Part shown: one piece after another, positions 1 through 6,059 of the stretch
Layout: each line of letters opens with the position of its first letter
How positions within the stretch are numbered: position 1 is the first letter of the stretch
Assembly (NCBI GenBank): GCA_025464735.1
Contig: JAODMX010000282.1
Coordinates: forward strand, 1 to 6,059
Direction: 5' to 3'
DNA length: 6,059 nt
Origin: Frondihabitans sp.
GTDB taxonomy: Bacteria > Actinomycetota > Actinomycetes > Actinomycetales > Microbacteriaceae
Notes under the pieces: generated by a model
Database searches by the model: none
The model's input: the letters and a program-made list of their open reading frames with translations, nothing else
Told to the model about the DNA's origin: nothing
Translations under genes and position numbers: made by a program

Positions 1-355
1 GTGCGACGATGTCGAGCACCTTGTCGGTCGGCAGCACGCGATCGCGCTCGAGGATCGTCGACATCGCCTCGCCGGGCACGAGCTCCATGACGAGGTAGGC
101 GCTGCCCTCTTCTTCGCCGTAGTCGAAGACGTTGGCGATGCCCTCGTGGTTTACGAGGGCGGCGTGCCGCGCCTTGGCGCGGAACCGCTCGAGGAACCCG
201 GGGTCACCCAGGTATTCGTCTTTGAGGATCTTGATGGCGACGGTTCGGCCGATCACGAGGTCGGTCGCCTGCCACACCTCGCCCATGCCGCCGATTGCAA
301 CCCGGGACGAGAGTTCGTACCGTCCGCCGAAGGTGAGCCCGCTGTAAGGTCTCAT
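1..355 (-). CDS. pknA: Ser/Thr protein kinase PknA, N-terminal part (runs off left edge)
   Basis: This is the amino-terminal 118 codons of a Hanks-type Ser/Thr kinase; the rest lies outside the window. It begins [20 protein letters not shown] and carries the glycine-rich loop (IGGMGEVW, residues 21-28), the VAIK lysine (K42, the same number as the catalytic lysine of M. tuberculosis PknA) and the hinge region [10 protein letters not shown] (about 88-97). The stretch [24 protein letters not shown] closely resembles PknA rather than PknB. The ATG overlaps the pbpA stop as ATGA, and a GGAGG lies 13 bases upstream, so translation is probably coupled. By family knowledge it phosphorylates division and wall-synthesis proteins at the inner membrane. 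Oddity: residue 61 is Lys where PknA and PknB have the alpha-C Glu (see findings). The HRD and DFG motifs, activation loop and membrane helix cannot be seen. The pknA versus pknB assignment rests on similarity and on its place directly after pbpA. Confidence 0.93.
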   Translation of the reverse strand, partial: MRPYSGLTFGGRYELSSRVAIGGMGEVWQATDLVIGRTVAIKILKDEYLGDPGFLERFRAKARHAALVNHEGIANVFDYGEEEGSAYLVMELVPGEAMSTILERDRVLPTDKVLDIVA

Positions 356-1809
356 TTGTTCAGCACCGCCTCCATTACTTGCTTTGCTATTGGTGCCGCC
401 AGACTGTTCCCGAACAGCGACTGCCCTTGGCCCCCGCCGTTGCCCACGACGACCGCGACGGCCACCTGCGGATCTTTCGCCGGAGCGAATCCGGTGAACC
501 AGAGATTGTACGGATCGCCGGGACCGTTCTCGGCGGTGCCCGTCTTGCCCGCCACGGCGACGCCAGTAATTCTCGCATTGGTCCCCGTGCCCTGGTTGAC
601 GACCGCCTCCATCATGGTGGTGATGTTGGACGCGACGGAGGCCGTGATCGGCGAGCCGAGCACTTTGGGCGAGAACTTCTGCAGCGTGCTCAGGTCAGGA
701 TTGACGATGTTGTCGACGAGAGTCGGCGACATCTCCTTGCCCCCGTTGGCGATCGTGGCCGAGATCATCGCCATCTGCAGCGGGGTGACCTTGACACTGC
801 CCTGGCCGAACGACTGCAGCATGAGGGTCGCCTCGTCTCCGTTGGTCGAGGGGAAGACGCTGGGCTGGACGCTCTGCGGGATGTCGAGGGCCGACTCGAA
901 CCCGTACGCCTTCGCCATGTTGTTGATCTCGTCGTAGCCGAGCTTGGCGCCGAGCTCTGCGAACGGGATGTTGCAGGAATCCTGGAAGGCGATGGCGATC
1001 GTCACGGTCTTGCCGCCGCCACAGTTCTCGCCCTCCGCGTTGTTGATCTTGTGCGTTGAGCCCGGCAGCGTCAGGGTCAGCGGGTTCGGCAGGGTGCTCG
1101 AGGGTGAGTACTTGCCGCTTGCGAAAGCCGCGGATGCCACGACGAGTTTGAACACGGATCCTGGGAAGTACAGATTGCCCTGGATCGCCCGGTTGATCAG
1201 GGGTTGTCCCGCGTCGTTGATCAGGGCGTCGTAGGCCTTTTGAAAGGCCGTCGAGTTGTGCGTGGCGAGTTGATTGGGGTCGTACGACCCCTTGGATACC
1301 ATCGCCAGGATCTTGCCGGTGGACGGTTCGATGGCGACCACTGCGCCGGTGTTGTTTCCGAGCGCGTCGTAAGCGGCCTGCTGCACCTTGGCGTTGATGG
1401 TCGTGTTGACCGACGCACCCTGGGGATCCTTGCCCGTGAGCAGCGAATTGATCTGGTCAAAGAACTGCTCGTTGGATTTGCCCGAGAGCTCCTTGTTGAG
1501 CGAGCTCTCGAGGCCGGTGGAGCCCTGGTCGAGCGTGTAGTAGCCGGTCACGGGGGCGTAGACGGCACCGTTCGAGTAGGTGCGCAAGAACTTGTACTGG
1601 TCGTTGACCGGCTTGGACTCAGCCACGGCTTTGCCATCGACGAGGATCGCACCGCGCTGGGCCGAGTAGCTCTCGAGGGTCGCGCGCCTGTTGCGCGGAT
1701 CCGCTCGCAGGGAGTCTGCTTGCACGGCGGTGATGTAGGTGCTCGAGCAGAGCAGCGCCACGAACATGGCCAGCACGACGACACTCACGCGTTTCAGTTC
1801 TTTGTTCAT
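352..1809 (-). CDS. pbpA: Class B penicillin-binding protein, PbpA-type transpeptidase
   Basis: A 485-residue D,D-transpeptidase that would cross-link peptidoglycan stem peptides on the outer face of the membrane, probably paired with RodA encoded just upstream. An N-terminal membrane anchor (about residues 7-29) is followed by a short dimerisation-type region containing QRGAILVDG (51-59), then the penicillin-binding domain from about 150. All three active-site motifs are intact: SVFK (S218 nucleophile, K221), SCN (278-280) and KTGT (422-425). The length fits the mycobacterial PbpA (about 491 residues). Cys263 and Cys279, the latter inside the SxN motif, are 16 residues apart, the spacing of the disulfide reported for M. 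tuberculosis PbpA. Its ATG shares one base with the rodA stop (TGATG) and its stop overlaps the pknA start, so it sits inside a coupled operon. There is no large N-terminal pedestal and no PASTA domain. Other class B PBPs are possible in principle, but operon position favours PbpA. Confidence 0.96.
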   Translation of the reverse strand: MNKELKRVSVVVLAMFVALLCSSTYITAVQADSLRADPRNRRATLESYSAQRGAILVDGKAVAESKPVNDQYKFLRTYSNGAVYAPVTGYYTLDQGSTGLESSLNKELSGKSNEQFFDQINSLLTGKDPQGASVNTTINAKVQQAAYDALGNNTGAVVAIEPSTGKILAMVSKGSYDPNQLATHNSTAFQKAYDALINDAGQPLINRAIQGNLYFPGSVFKLVVASAAFASGKYSPSSTLPNPLTLTLPGSTHKINNAEGENCGGGKTVTIAIAFQDSCNIPFAELGAKLGYDEINNMAKAYGFESALDIPQSVQPSVFPSTNGDEATLMLQSFGQGSVKVTPLQMAMISATIANGGKEMSPTLVDNIVNPDLSTLQKFSPKVLGSPITASVASNITTMMEAVVNQGTGTNARITGVAVAGKTGTAENGPGDPYNLWFTGFAPAKDPQVAVAVVVGNGGGQGQSLFGNSLAAPIAKQVMEAVLNK

Positions 1810-3236
1810 CAGCCGACCACCGTCCTCGTTTGACTCCGAATGCCATCGGAGAGGCGCAGGATCAACGCCACGATTATCCAGTTCGACAACAGCGACGATC
1901 CTCCGGCGGCTAGGAACGGCATCGTGAGGCCGGTGACGGGAATGACCCTCGTCACGCCGCCCATGACAACGAAGACCTGCAGCGCGATGGCGAACGACAG
2001 CCCCACTCCGAGGAGCTTGCCGAAGTCGTCCTGGCCGACGAATGCGATTCGGAAGCCGCGCGACACGAAAAGAAGGTAGAGGCCGAGGATCGCGACGAGA
2101 CCGACGAGACCGAGCTCTTCACCGAGCGACGCGATGATGTAGTCGCTGGACGCCAGCGGGGTCGTCTGCGGGCTGCCCTGACCGAGGCCGGTGCCGATCA
2201 AGCCGCCGTTGGCGAAACCGAATAGACCGGTTACGAGTTGATAGCTGCCGCCATTCGCGTTGTAGTTCGTGCTCGAGAGCGGGCTGAGCCAGGCCGCGAA
2301 CCGCGCATTCACGTACGACAGGGAGAAGCTCGCGACGGCAGCCCCGCCCACGAAGAGGACGAGGCCGAGCACAACCCAACTGGCCTTGCCGGTGGCCACG
2401 TAGATCATCACGAGGAAGAGGCCGAAATAGAGCAGCGACGTTCCGAGGTCGCGTTCGAAGATGAGGACGACCATCGCGACGCCCCAGATGACGAGGATCG
2501 GACCGAGGTCGCGCGGCCGCGGGAATCGCATGCCGAGGATCTTGGGGCCCATCAGCGAGAGGCTGTCGCGCGCCTGAACGAGGTAGCCGGCGAAGAAAAT
2601 GGCCAGCGTGATCTTGGCGATCTCTCCGGGCTGGAAGGAGAGAGGCCCGACGCTGATCCAGACGCGCGCGTTGAGATCGGTCCGCCCGAGGCCCGGCAGG
2701 AGAGGTAGCAGCAGCAGAACGATCGATGAGAACATCATGATGTAGCGGTAGCGCGCGAGCACCCGGTAGTTCTTGATGCCGATCACGACGACGATGGCGA
2801 TGATGAGGGCGGCGATGGTCCACAGGATCTGGCGCTCACCGGCGTAAGTCGGATACTTTCCTGTCCAGCTGGGGATGTCGATCCGATAGATCTCGGCGAT
2901 CCCCAGGCCGTTGAGGGTCAGACCGATGGGCAGAACGAACGGGTCCGCCTCGCGGGCGACGACCCGCAGGACGACGTGCAAGGCCAGTGCGAGCACCAGG
3001 ATGACAGCGCCGCTCCAGAGGATGCCGGTCTCGATCTTGCCGAGAGCACCGAGCTGGACGAGGAGAATCGCCCCGGTGCCGATGCCGCAGGCGACGACAA
3101 GCAGCGGCAGCTCGATGTTGCGGAGGCGTGCCGGCTGACGCAGGCGGATGGTGAGCGTCTGGGTCAGGGTCGCGCCGCGGGCTCCCGCGTTGGACGGCTG
3201 GCCGATGGCTTCGGTGGCGTCACTGGCTGCTGGCAT
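1809..3236 (-). CDS. rodA: SEDS-family peptidoglycan glycosyltransferase RodA (FtsW/RodA/SpoVE)
   Basis: A polytopic membrane protein of 475 residues that by family knowledge polymerises lipid II into glycan strands together with a class B PBP. I count roughly 12 hydrophobic segments after a cytoplasmic tail of about 40 residues. SEDS signatures are present: FQPGEIAK (about 201-208), ERDLG (261-265, containing the Asp equivalent to the catalytic Asp of RodA), the large outer loop with SSDYIIASLGEELGLVG (about 363-379), and IPVTGLTMPFLAAGGSS (432-448). QPGE in place of QPSE is the form I associate with actinobacterial RodA rather than FtsW. I chose the ATG at 3236 because GAAAGG lies 7 bases upstream of it. 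A TTG two codons earlier would leave only one base between that site and the start. The gene overlaps pstP by 17 bases and shares one base with pbpA. FtsW is the main alternative, made unlikely by its place between pstP and pbpA. Confidence 0.95.
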   Translation of the reverse strand: MPAASDATEAIGQPSNAGARGATLTQTLTIRLRQPARLRNIELPLLVVACGIGTGAILLVQLGALGKIETGILWSGAVILVLALALHVVLRVVAREADPFVLPIGLTLNGLGIAEIYRIDIPSWTGKYPTYAGERQILWTIAALIIAIVVVIGIKNYRVLARYRYIMMFSSIVLLLLPLLPGLGRTDLNARVWISVGPLSFQPGEIAKITLAIFFAGYLVQARDSLSLMGPKILGMRFPRPRDLGPILVIWGVAMVVLIFERDLGTSLLYFGLFLVMIYVATGKASWVVLGLVLFVGGAAVASFSLSYVNARFAAWLSPLSSTNYNANGGSYQLVTGLFGFANGGLIGTGLGQGSPQTTPLASSDYIIASLGEELGLVGLVAILGLYLLFVSRGFRIAFVGQDDFGKLLGVGLSFAIALQVFVVMGGVTRVIPVTGLTMPFLAAGGSSLLSNWIIVALILRLSDGIRSQTRTVVG

Positions 3237-4467
3237 CGGCAAGCCTTTCGACGATCGCGCGGGCGTCTTTTAGGCTGCCCGCGTTCATGGTGTCTTTGAC
3301 GTTCTGCCTGTTGTAGCCGGACAGGTCGGAGACTTTCACCGTGGTTGTCTCGTAGACGCTCGAGAGCGCGATCGGGCCGAGACTCTGCTGCACACCCTTA
3401 TAGATGACCACGGTGCCGTCCTGCTGGCCGACGTAATAGTGATCCTGGGTCCAACGATAAGAAAGGAAGAGGCCGCCCGCGACGAGCAGCACCGCGACGA
3501 TGAGTGCGACGAGCCAGGTCACCCGACGCCTGCGAGCACGCCGCCGGTCTTCGGCGATGAGCTCGGCGAGGTACTCGTCGGACTCCGGCTCGAAGTGACT
3601 GTCTTCAGGGGTCGACGCGACCTTGAGGGGGTGCAGAAGGATCGTGGGCAGCCGGAGAGGACGTCGCCCGGACTCGCCCTCGAAGGTGAGGGGAGCCGCG
3701 GCGGAGCCAACCGTCGTTGGCACGTCAGCCGCTGAGTCGCCGCTCTCGTCGACGTCGACGACGACGACGGTGACGTTGTCGGGGGCGCCGTGATCGAGGG
3801 TCTCTTTGACCAGGCGCCTTCCGACGGCGTCGGCATGGAGACCCGACGCGAGCGCCTTCCGGATCCTGTCTTCCGCAAGATAACTCGAGAGTCCGTCTGA
3901 GCAGATGAGCCAGCGGTCACCGGGCTGTGTGCCCAGGATGGCCGTGTCGATCTCCGGAGCCGCGTCGACGTCGCCGAGGACGCGCATCAGAACCGACCGG
4001 CGAGGGTGGACAGCGGCCTCTTCGGGGGTGATCCGCCCCGAGTCGACGAGCCGCTGGACGAAGGTGTGATCCGCCGTGATCTGGCTGAGCTCACCGTCGC
4101 GGAAAAGGTAGATGCGGGAATCGCCGATATGGGCGATCGCCATGCTGTCGCCGACGCGCACCATTGCGCTGACGGTCGTCCCCATTCCCGTGAGCTCCTG
4201 GTGCTCGAAGACCGTCTCGGCCAGGAGCTGGTTGGCCGCGATCAGCGACGACTGCAAGGCGAACTCGGCATCGCCAGGCGAGGTGTACGGCTTGTCGACC
4301 TCGCGGATCCGGCGGATCGCGATCGCTGAGGCGACGTCGCCTCCGGCGTGACCGCCCATCCCGTCGGCCACGACGAAGAGCTGCTTGCCCACATAACCCG
4401 AGTCTTGATTGTTCGCTCGGATCTTGCCCACATTGGACAGGGCGGAACTCTTGATCGTCGACGCCAT
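3220..4467 (-). CDS. pstP: PP2C-type Ser/Thr phosphatase PstP
   Basis: A 415-residue metal-dependent phosphatase that reverses phosphorylation by the PknA and PknB kinases. The cytoplasmic catalytic domain fills about residues 1-240, with PP2C motifs RANNQD (17-22), DGMGGH (35-40), GTT (96-98), HIGDSR (113-118), SDG (190-192) and DN (230-231). The metal-site aspartates D35, D191 and D230 sit at nearly the same numbers as in the mycobacterial enzyme, so the catalytic set looks complete. A linker follows, with an acidic patch and a basic RRRARRRR stretch, then a single membrane helix (about 317-337) and an extracytoplasmic tail of about 75 residues. An upstream in-frame extension of 29 residues is open, but it lies inside fhaB and is low-complexity. 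The ATG of MASTIKSSALSNVGKIRANN is the family-like start, 4 bases after the fhaB stop. The end overlaps rodA by 17 bases, consistent with coupling. Confidence 0.96.
   Translation of the reverse strand: MASTIKSSALSNVGKIRANNQDSGYVGKQLFVVADGMGGHAGGDVASAIAIRRIREVDKPYTSPGDAEFALQSSLIAANQLLAETVFEHQELTGMGTTVSAMVRVGDSMAIAHIGDSRIYLFRDGELSQITADHTFVQRLVDSGRITPEEAAVHPRRSVLMRVLGDVDAAPEIDTAILGTQPGDRWLICSDGLSSYLAEDRIRKALASGLHADAVGRRLVKETLDHGAPDNVTVVVVDVDESGDSAADVPTTVGSAAAPLTFEGESGRRPLRLPTILLHPLKVASTPEDSHFEPESDEYLAELIAEDRRRARRRRVTWLVALIVAVLLVAGGLFLSYRWTQDHYYVGQQDGTVVIYKGVQQSLGPIALSSVYETTTVKVSDLSGYNRQNVKDTMNAGSLKDARAIVERLADASSQ
3244..3249 (-). promoter_or_regulatory. Ribosome binding site that decides the rodA start
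   Basis: GAAAGG on the minus strand, within the 3' end of pstP, lies 7 bases upstream of ATG 3236-3234 but only 1 base upstream of the alternative TTG at 3242-3240. This spacing supports the ATG. Confidence 0.6.
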
Positions 4468-4471
4468 CCAG

Positions 4472-5005
4472 TTACCGCCGCAGCTCGAAGCTCGTGGTGC
4501 CGATGGTGACCGTGGTGTTCGAGGAGATCGGCGTCGGAACGGTGATTCGTTCACCGTTCACGAAGGTGCCGTTCGTGGAGTCGAGATCTTGGATCACCCA
4601 GCGGCCGTTCCACAGCATGAGCCGGGCGTGATGGGTCGAGGTGTAGTCGTCGCGGATGATCAGGTTGCTCTCGTTGGAGCGGCCGATCGTTAGTGGGCCG
4701 TCGCCCAGGGGCATCTCGAGGCCGTTCTTGGCGCCCTTCGTGATGACGAGGTGGCTGGGCGGAGACGTATCTCCGCTTGCGGCGGGGGCTGGCGCTCGCG
4801 GCAGGGTGACCGGCGCCGAAGGGGCGGCGCTCCGCTGCTGTGCGGGGGCCGCCTGGGCTTGAGCTTGCTGCTGCTCCGCCGGCAGCCGCTTGGCTCGCTG
4901 ACCGAAGAGGTCGCTGCGCAGGGCGTAGACGATGAAGAAGATGAAGAGCCACAGAACGACGATGAAGACGAGTCGCAGGGCGAGGAGGGTCAGTTCACTG
5001 GTCAT
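4472..5005 (-). CDS. fhaB: Membrane-anchored FHA-domain protein FhaB (FipA-type)
   Basis: A 177-residue phosphothreonine reader. An N-terminal membrane helix (about residues 7-29, LALRLVFIVVLWLFIFFIVY) is followed by a Gln/Ala/Pro-rich linker (about 40-82) and a C-terminal FHA domain (about 85-176). The FHA phosphopeptide-binding motifs are intact: GRS (108-110), SxxH (S123 to H126) and LDSTNGTFVNG (141-151). In mycobacteria FhaB (FipA) binds phosphorylated division and wall-synthesis partners; that role here is inferred from family and context. The ATG overlaps the fhaA stop (ATGA) and is preceded by a very strong AAGGAGG site 9 bases upstream, so the start is well supported. The next gene, pstP, starts 4 bases after the stop. 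Length and layout match actinobacterial FhaB (about 155-180 residues). Nothing looks truncated. Confidence 0.95.
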   Translation of the reverse strand: MTSELTLLALRLVFIVVLWLFIFFIVYALRSDLFGQRAKRLPAEQQQAQAQAAPAQQRSAAPSAPVTLPRAPAPAASGDTSPPSHLVITKGAKNGLEMPLGDGPLTIGRSNESNLIIRDDYTSTHHARLMLWNGRWVIQDLDSTNGTFVNGERITVPTPISSNTTVTIGTTSFELRR

Positions 5006-5739
5006 CGGATCGAGCCTCCTTCCTCACGGTTTGCCCCGTTGCGGCGGGGGTCGCCGAGGTCGTTCTGAGACGCAGAGACGGGAAGCACTCGGAACACGAT
5101 ACGCGTACGGCCGATCTGAATGACTGAGTCGGGGGGAATGACGGCCTTGGAAAGGGGTACCCCGTCGAGCTTCGAACCGTTGGTCGAACCGAGATCGGTG
5201 GCCTGCGCATGCGAGCCGTCCCAGAGGATTTCGACATGCTTGCGGGAGGTGCCGGTGTCGTGCACCGTGATGTCGGCGTCGCTCCCCCGGCCGATGATGG
5301 TGCGGCCCTTCGGCAGCGTGTGACGGATGCCGTCGATCTCGGCGACTGCCGTCCAGACGACGTCGTCTTCGCGGATATTAGAGGAGTCGATCCGGATCCT
5401 GCCCACGTTGAGGCGCTCATCCTGGTGGAGGGCCACCCTGACCGGCCCCGCGAACGAGTAGTTCTGCGCCACGGCATGACTTTCGACGAGCTTGGTGAGC
5501 TCGTCGATCAGGGCGCCACCCATCTCGTTCATCCGGGCGAAGTCCTGAGGCGCCAAGTTCACGCGGAAGTCATTCGGGGCAAGAATTCGGTCTCTCGCGA
5601 CGACGGCGGCCTTGATATCGAGCTCGTGCCGGAGCGCCGCGGTGATCTCAAGAGGCTGGACGCGCGCGCGGAACGTCTTGGAGAAAGTGCCGTTGACGGC
5701 ATTCTCCAAGCGTCGTTCGAAGTTGTCGAGCAGTCCCAT
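5002..5739 (-). CDS. fhaA: FHA-domain protein FhaA with DUF3662 N-terminal domain (short form)
   Basis: First gene of the operon, 245 residues. The N-terminal DUF3662/FhaA_N domain spans about 1-125 (MGLLDNFERRLENAVNGTFS at the start). The C-terminal FHA domain (about 138-220) has intact motifs: GRGSDADI (150-157), SRKH (165-168, the SxxH motif) and LGSTNGSKLDG (183-193). By family knowledge FhaA recognises phosphothreonine partners such as the pseudokinase domain of MviN/MurJ and helps regulate wall synthesis; partners here are unknown. M. tuberculosis FhaA has about 527 residues with a long low-complexity linker, and here the two domains are joined by only a few residues. An in-frame GTG 8 codons upstream is open, but the ATG matches the family start and has GGAG 4 bases before it. 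The stop overlaps the fhaB ATG. Confidence 0.95.
   Translation of the reverse strand: MGLLDNFERRLENAVNGTFSKTFRARVQPLEITAALRHELDIKAAVVARDRILAPNDFRVNLAPQDFARMNEMGGALIDELTKLVESHAVAQNYSFAGPVRVALHQDERLNVGRIRIDSSNIREDDVVWTAVAEIDGIRHTLPKGRTIIGRGSDADITVHDTGTSRKHVEILWDGSHAQATDLGSTNGSKLDGVPLSKAVIPPDSVIQIGRTRIVFRVLPVSASQNDLGDPRRNGANREEGGSIR
5015..5021 (-). promoter_or_regulatory. Strong ribosome binding site of fhaB
   Basis: AAGGAGG on the minus strand, 9 bases before the fhaB ATG and inside the 3' end of fhaA. It is the best anti-16S match of the operon and fixes the fhaB start. It suggests fhaB can be translated efficiently on its own and not only by coupling. Confidence 0.8.
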
Positions 5740-5756
5740 GGGTCTCCAGGTTCGGT

Positions 5757-5782
5757 TGCGCACGGCCAGTCGCCCGTGCGCA
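5757..5782. repeat. Perfect 9-bp inverted repeat in the fhaA leader
   Basis: TGCGCACGG (5757-5765) and CCGTGCGCA (5774-5782) are perfect inverted copies separated by 8 bases. The dyad ends 17 bases upstream of the fhaA ATG, between the candidate operon promoter and the ribosome binding site. As DNA it resembles an operator for a dimeric regulator; as RNA it would form a stable GC-rich stem-loop just before the start site. Which applies cannot be told from sequence alone. Confidence 0.6.
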
Positions 5783-5793
5783 GAGGTCCCCCG

Positions 5794-5799
5794 ATGCTA
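5794..5799 (-). promoter_or_regulatory. Candidate -10 element for the fha-pstP-rodA-pbpA-pknA operon
   Basis: On the minus strand TAGCAT (consensus TATAAT, 4 of 6) lies about 55 bases upstream of the fhaA ATG. This would place the transcript start near 5787 and include the inverted repeat in a leader of about 50 bases. No convincing -35 box is seen at normal spacing. An identical TAGCAT occurs at 5826-5831 and is an equal candidate on sequence alone. Confidence 0.3.
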
Positions 5800-5826
5800 G
5801 CCGGTGCCAGAGTAGTGGCGGCTGCA

Positions 5827-5835
5827 TGCTATCGT
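5827..5835 (+). promoter_or_regulatory. Candidate extended -10 promoter element for tRNA-Leu
   Basis: TGCTATCGT contains a -10-like TATCGT (5830-5835) preceded by a TG at 5827-5828, as in an extended -10. It ends 10 bases before the mature tRNA 5' end, which suits a short-leader tRNA transcript. A -35 match is weak (GTGCCA at 5804-5809, spacing about 20), so confidence is low. Confidence 0.35.
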
Positions 5836-5845
5836 TTTCAGGTTG

Positions 5846-5932
5846 GCGCGAGTGGCGGAATAGGCAGACGCGCACGGTTCAGGTCCGTGTGCCCGAAAGG
5901 GCGTGGGGGTTCAACTCCCCCCTCGCGCACCA
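5846..5932 (+). tRNA. tRNA-Leu (anticodon CAG), CCA encoded
   Basis: A complete class II tRNA can be folded by eye. The 7-bp acceptor stem pairs GCGCGAG (5846-5852) with CTCGCGC (5922-5928). The discriminator is A5929 and CCA at 5930-5932 is gene-encoded. The anticodon stem CACGG/CCGTG (5873-5877 and 5885-5889) encloses loop TTCAGGT with anticodon CAG at 5880-5882, which reads the leucine codon CUG, abundant in high-GC genomes. A long variable arm has stem GCCC/GGGC around 5890-5901, as expected for leucine. The T arm is GGGGG-TTCAACT-CCCCC (5905-5921). It is transcribed away from the fha operon. Confidence 0.97.
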
Positions 5933-5934
5933 GC

Positions 5935-5982
5935 AATTGCTTGATCGGTGCCCGCATCCCTCGGATGCGGGCATCGGCAATT
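5935..5982 (+). terminator. Extended hairpin after tRNA-Leu, likely transcription terminator
   Basis: Three bases after the tRNA CCA end, an 11-bp perfect stem TGCCCGCATCC/GGATGCGGGCA (5949-5959 and 5963-5973) closes a 3-base loop. It is extended downward by about four pairs including two G-U wobbles, and by an outer AATTGC/GCAATT pairing (5935-5940 and 5977-5982). Only a weak T-run follows (AATTCTG), so it is not a textbook intrinsic terminator, but its place directly after a tRNA makes terminator or 3'-processing signal the best reading. The near symmetry means it could also stop a convergent transcript from the right. Confidence 0.65.
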
Positions 5983-6059
5983 CTGGGTGCCGTCTGCGAT
6001 GCTCCGCATCGCGTCGCTCCGCTGGGGTCCTGCTTAGTCACCGATTCACCTCGCGACCG
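5983..6059. other. Right-edge intergenic sequence with a small hairpin
   Basis: No gene is supported here. GCGATGC/GCATCGC (5996-6002 and 6006-6012) forms a perfect 7-bp stem with a 3-base loop, and the heptamer GCTCCGC occurs twice (6001-6007 and 6016-6022). It may be a small extragenic palindrome. A convergent minus-strand gene could end at TGA 6040-6038 or 6048-6046, but too little is visible to call one. Confidence 0.4.

Noticed and set aside
146..1059. Long plus-strand open frames (263 and 226 codons) opposite pbpA and pknA
   Set aside because: They are antisense to genes with complete family motifs, overlap each other in different frames and have low-complexity composition typical of shadows in high-GC DNA.
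1204..1833. Plus-strand open frame of 209 codons opposite the pbpA N-terminus
   Set aside because: Antisense to pbpA codons with no recognisable domain; Arg/Val/Gly-rich shadow translation.
2119..2823. Minus-strand open frame of 234 codons within rodA
   Set aside because: Same-strand alternate frame of rodA rich in His/Arg/Ala, without hydrophobic pattern or motif; the rodA frame carries all SEDS signatures.
3237..3242. TTG start for rodA two codons upstream of the ATG
   Set aside because: The ribosome binding site would be only one base away, while the ATG has 7-base spacing.
4468..4554. 29-codon N-terminal extension of pstP
   Set aside because: It lies wholly inside fhaB, is Arg/Pro/Ser-rich and does not fit PP2C family starts; the ATG at 4467 fits.
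5740..5763. GTG start for fhaA eight codons upstream
   Set aside because: It lies inside the inverted repeat, lacks a good binding site at proper distance, and the family start MGLLDNFERRLE begins at the ATG.
5838..6041. Minus-strand frame containing GGVEPPRPFGHTDLNRARLP
   Set aside because: This is the translation of the antisense of tRNA-Leu, a well-known spurious ORF in bacterial annotation.
1..6059. Search for CRISPR arrays, insertion sequences, defence genes or a new system
   Set aside because: No repeat array, transposase or unfamiliar gene is seen; every coding stretch is explained by a known actinobacterial cell-wall signalling operon.

Overview
This window is a high-GC actinobacterial chromosome segment, most likely from the Micrococcales and plausibly Microbacteriaceae. 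That placement is my inference, from gene order, short FhaA, codon bias and protein flavour. It carries the conserved Ser/Thr-kinase and cell-wall signalling cluster that in Mycobacterium tuberculosis runs fhaA-fhaB-pstP-rodA-pbpA-pknA-pknB. All protein genes visible here lie on the minus strand, so they read from right to left.

Layout from the operon start: a short divergent intergenic region (about 5740-5845) separates a plus-strand tRNA-Leu(CAG) gene (5846-5932) from fhaA. Then follow fhaA (DUF3662 plus FHA domain), fhaB (membrane anchor plus FHA domain), pstP (PP2C phosphatase with one membrane helix), rodA (SEDS glycosyltransferase), pbpA (class B transpeptidase) and the first 118 codons of pknA, which runs off the left edge. 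Every junction is either an overlap of 1-17 bases or a 4-base gap, so the six genes almost certainly form one translationally coupled transcript. Right of the tRNA are a long imperfect hairpin (likely terminator) and about 75 bases of hairpin-rich sequence with no gene I can support.

How the genes work together: RodA polymerises lipid II glycan strands and PbpA cross-links them. PknA (and presumably PknB beyond the left edge) phosphorylates wall-synthesis and division proteins on threonine, PstP removes these phosphates, and the FHA domains of FhaA and FhaB bind phosphothreonine partners. The operon therefore packages a peptidoglycan synthase with its write, read and erase machinery.

I found no undescribed system. 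The points most worth checking are a lysine at the position where PknA-family kinases carry the alpha-C salt-bridge glutamate, a perfect 9-bp inverted repeat in the fhaA leader, the compact linker-poor FhaA, and a Cys pair in PbpA spaced like the mycobacterial disulfide.
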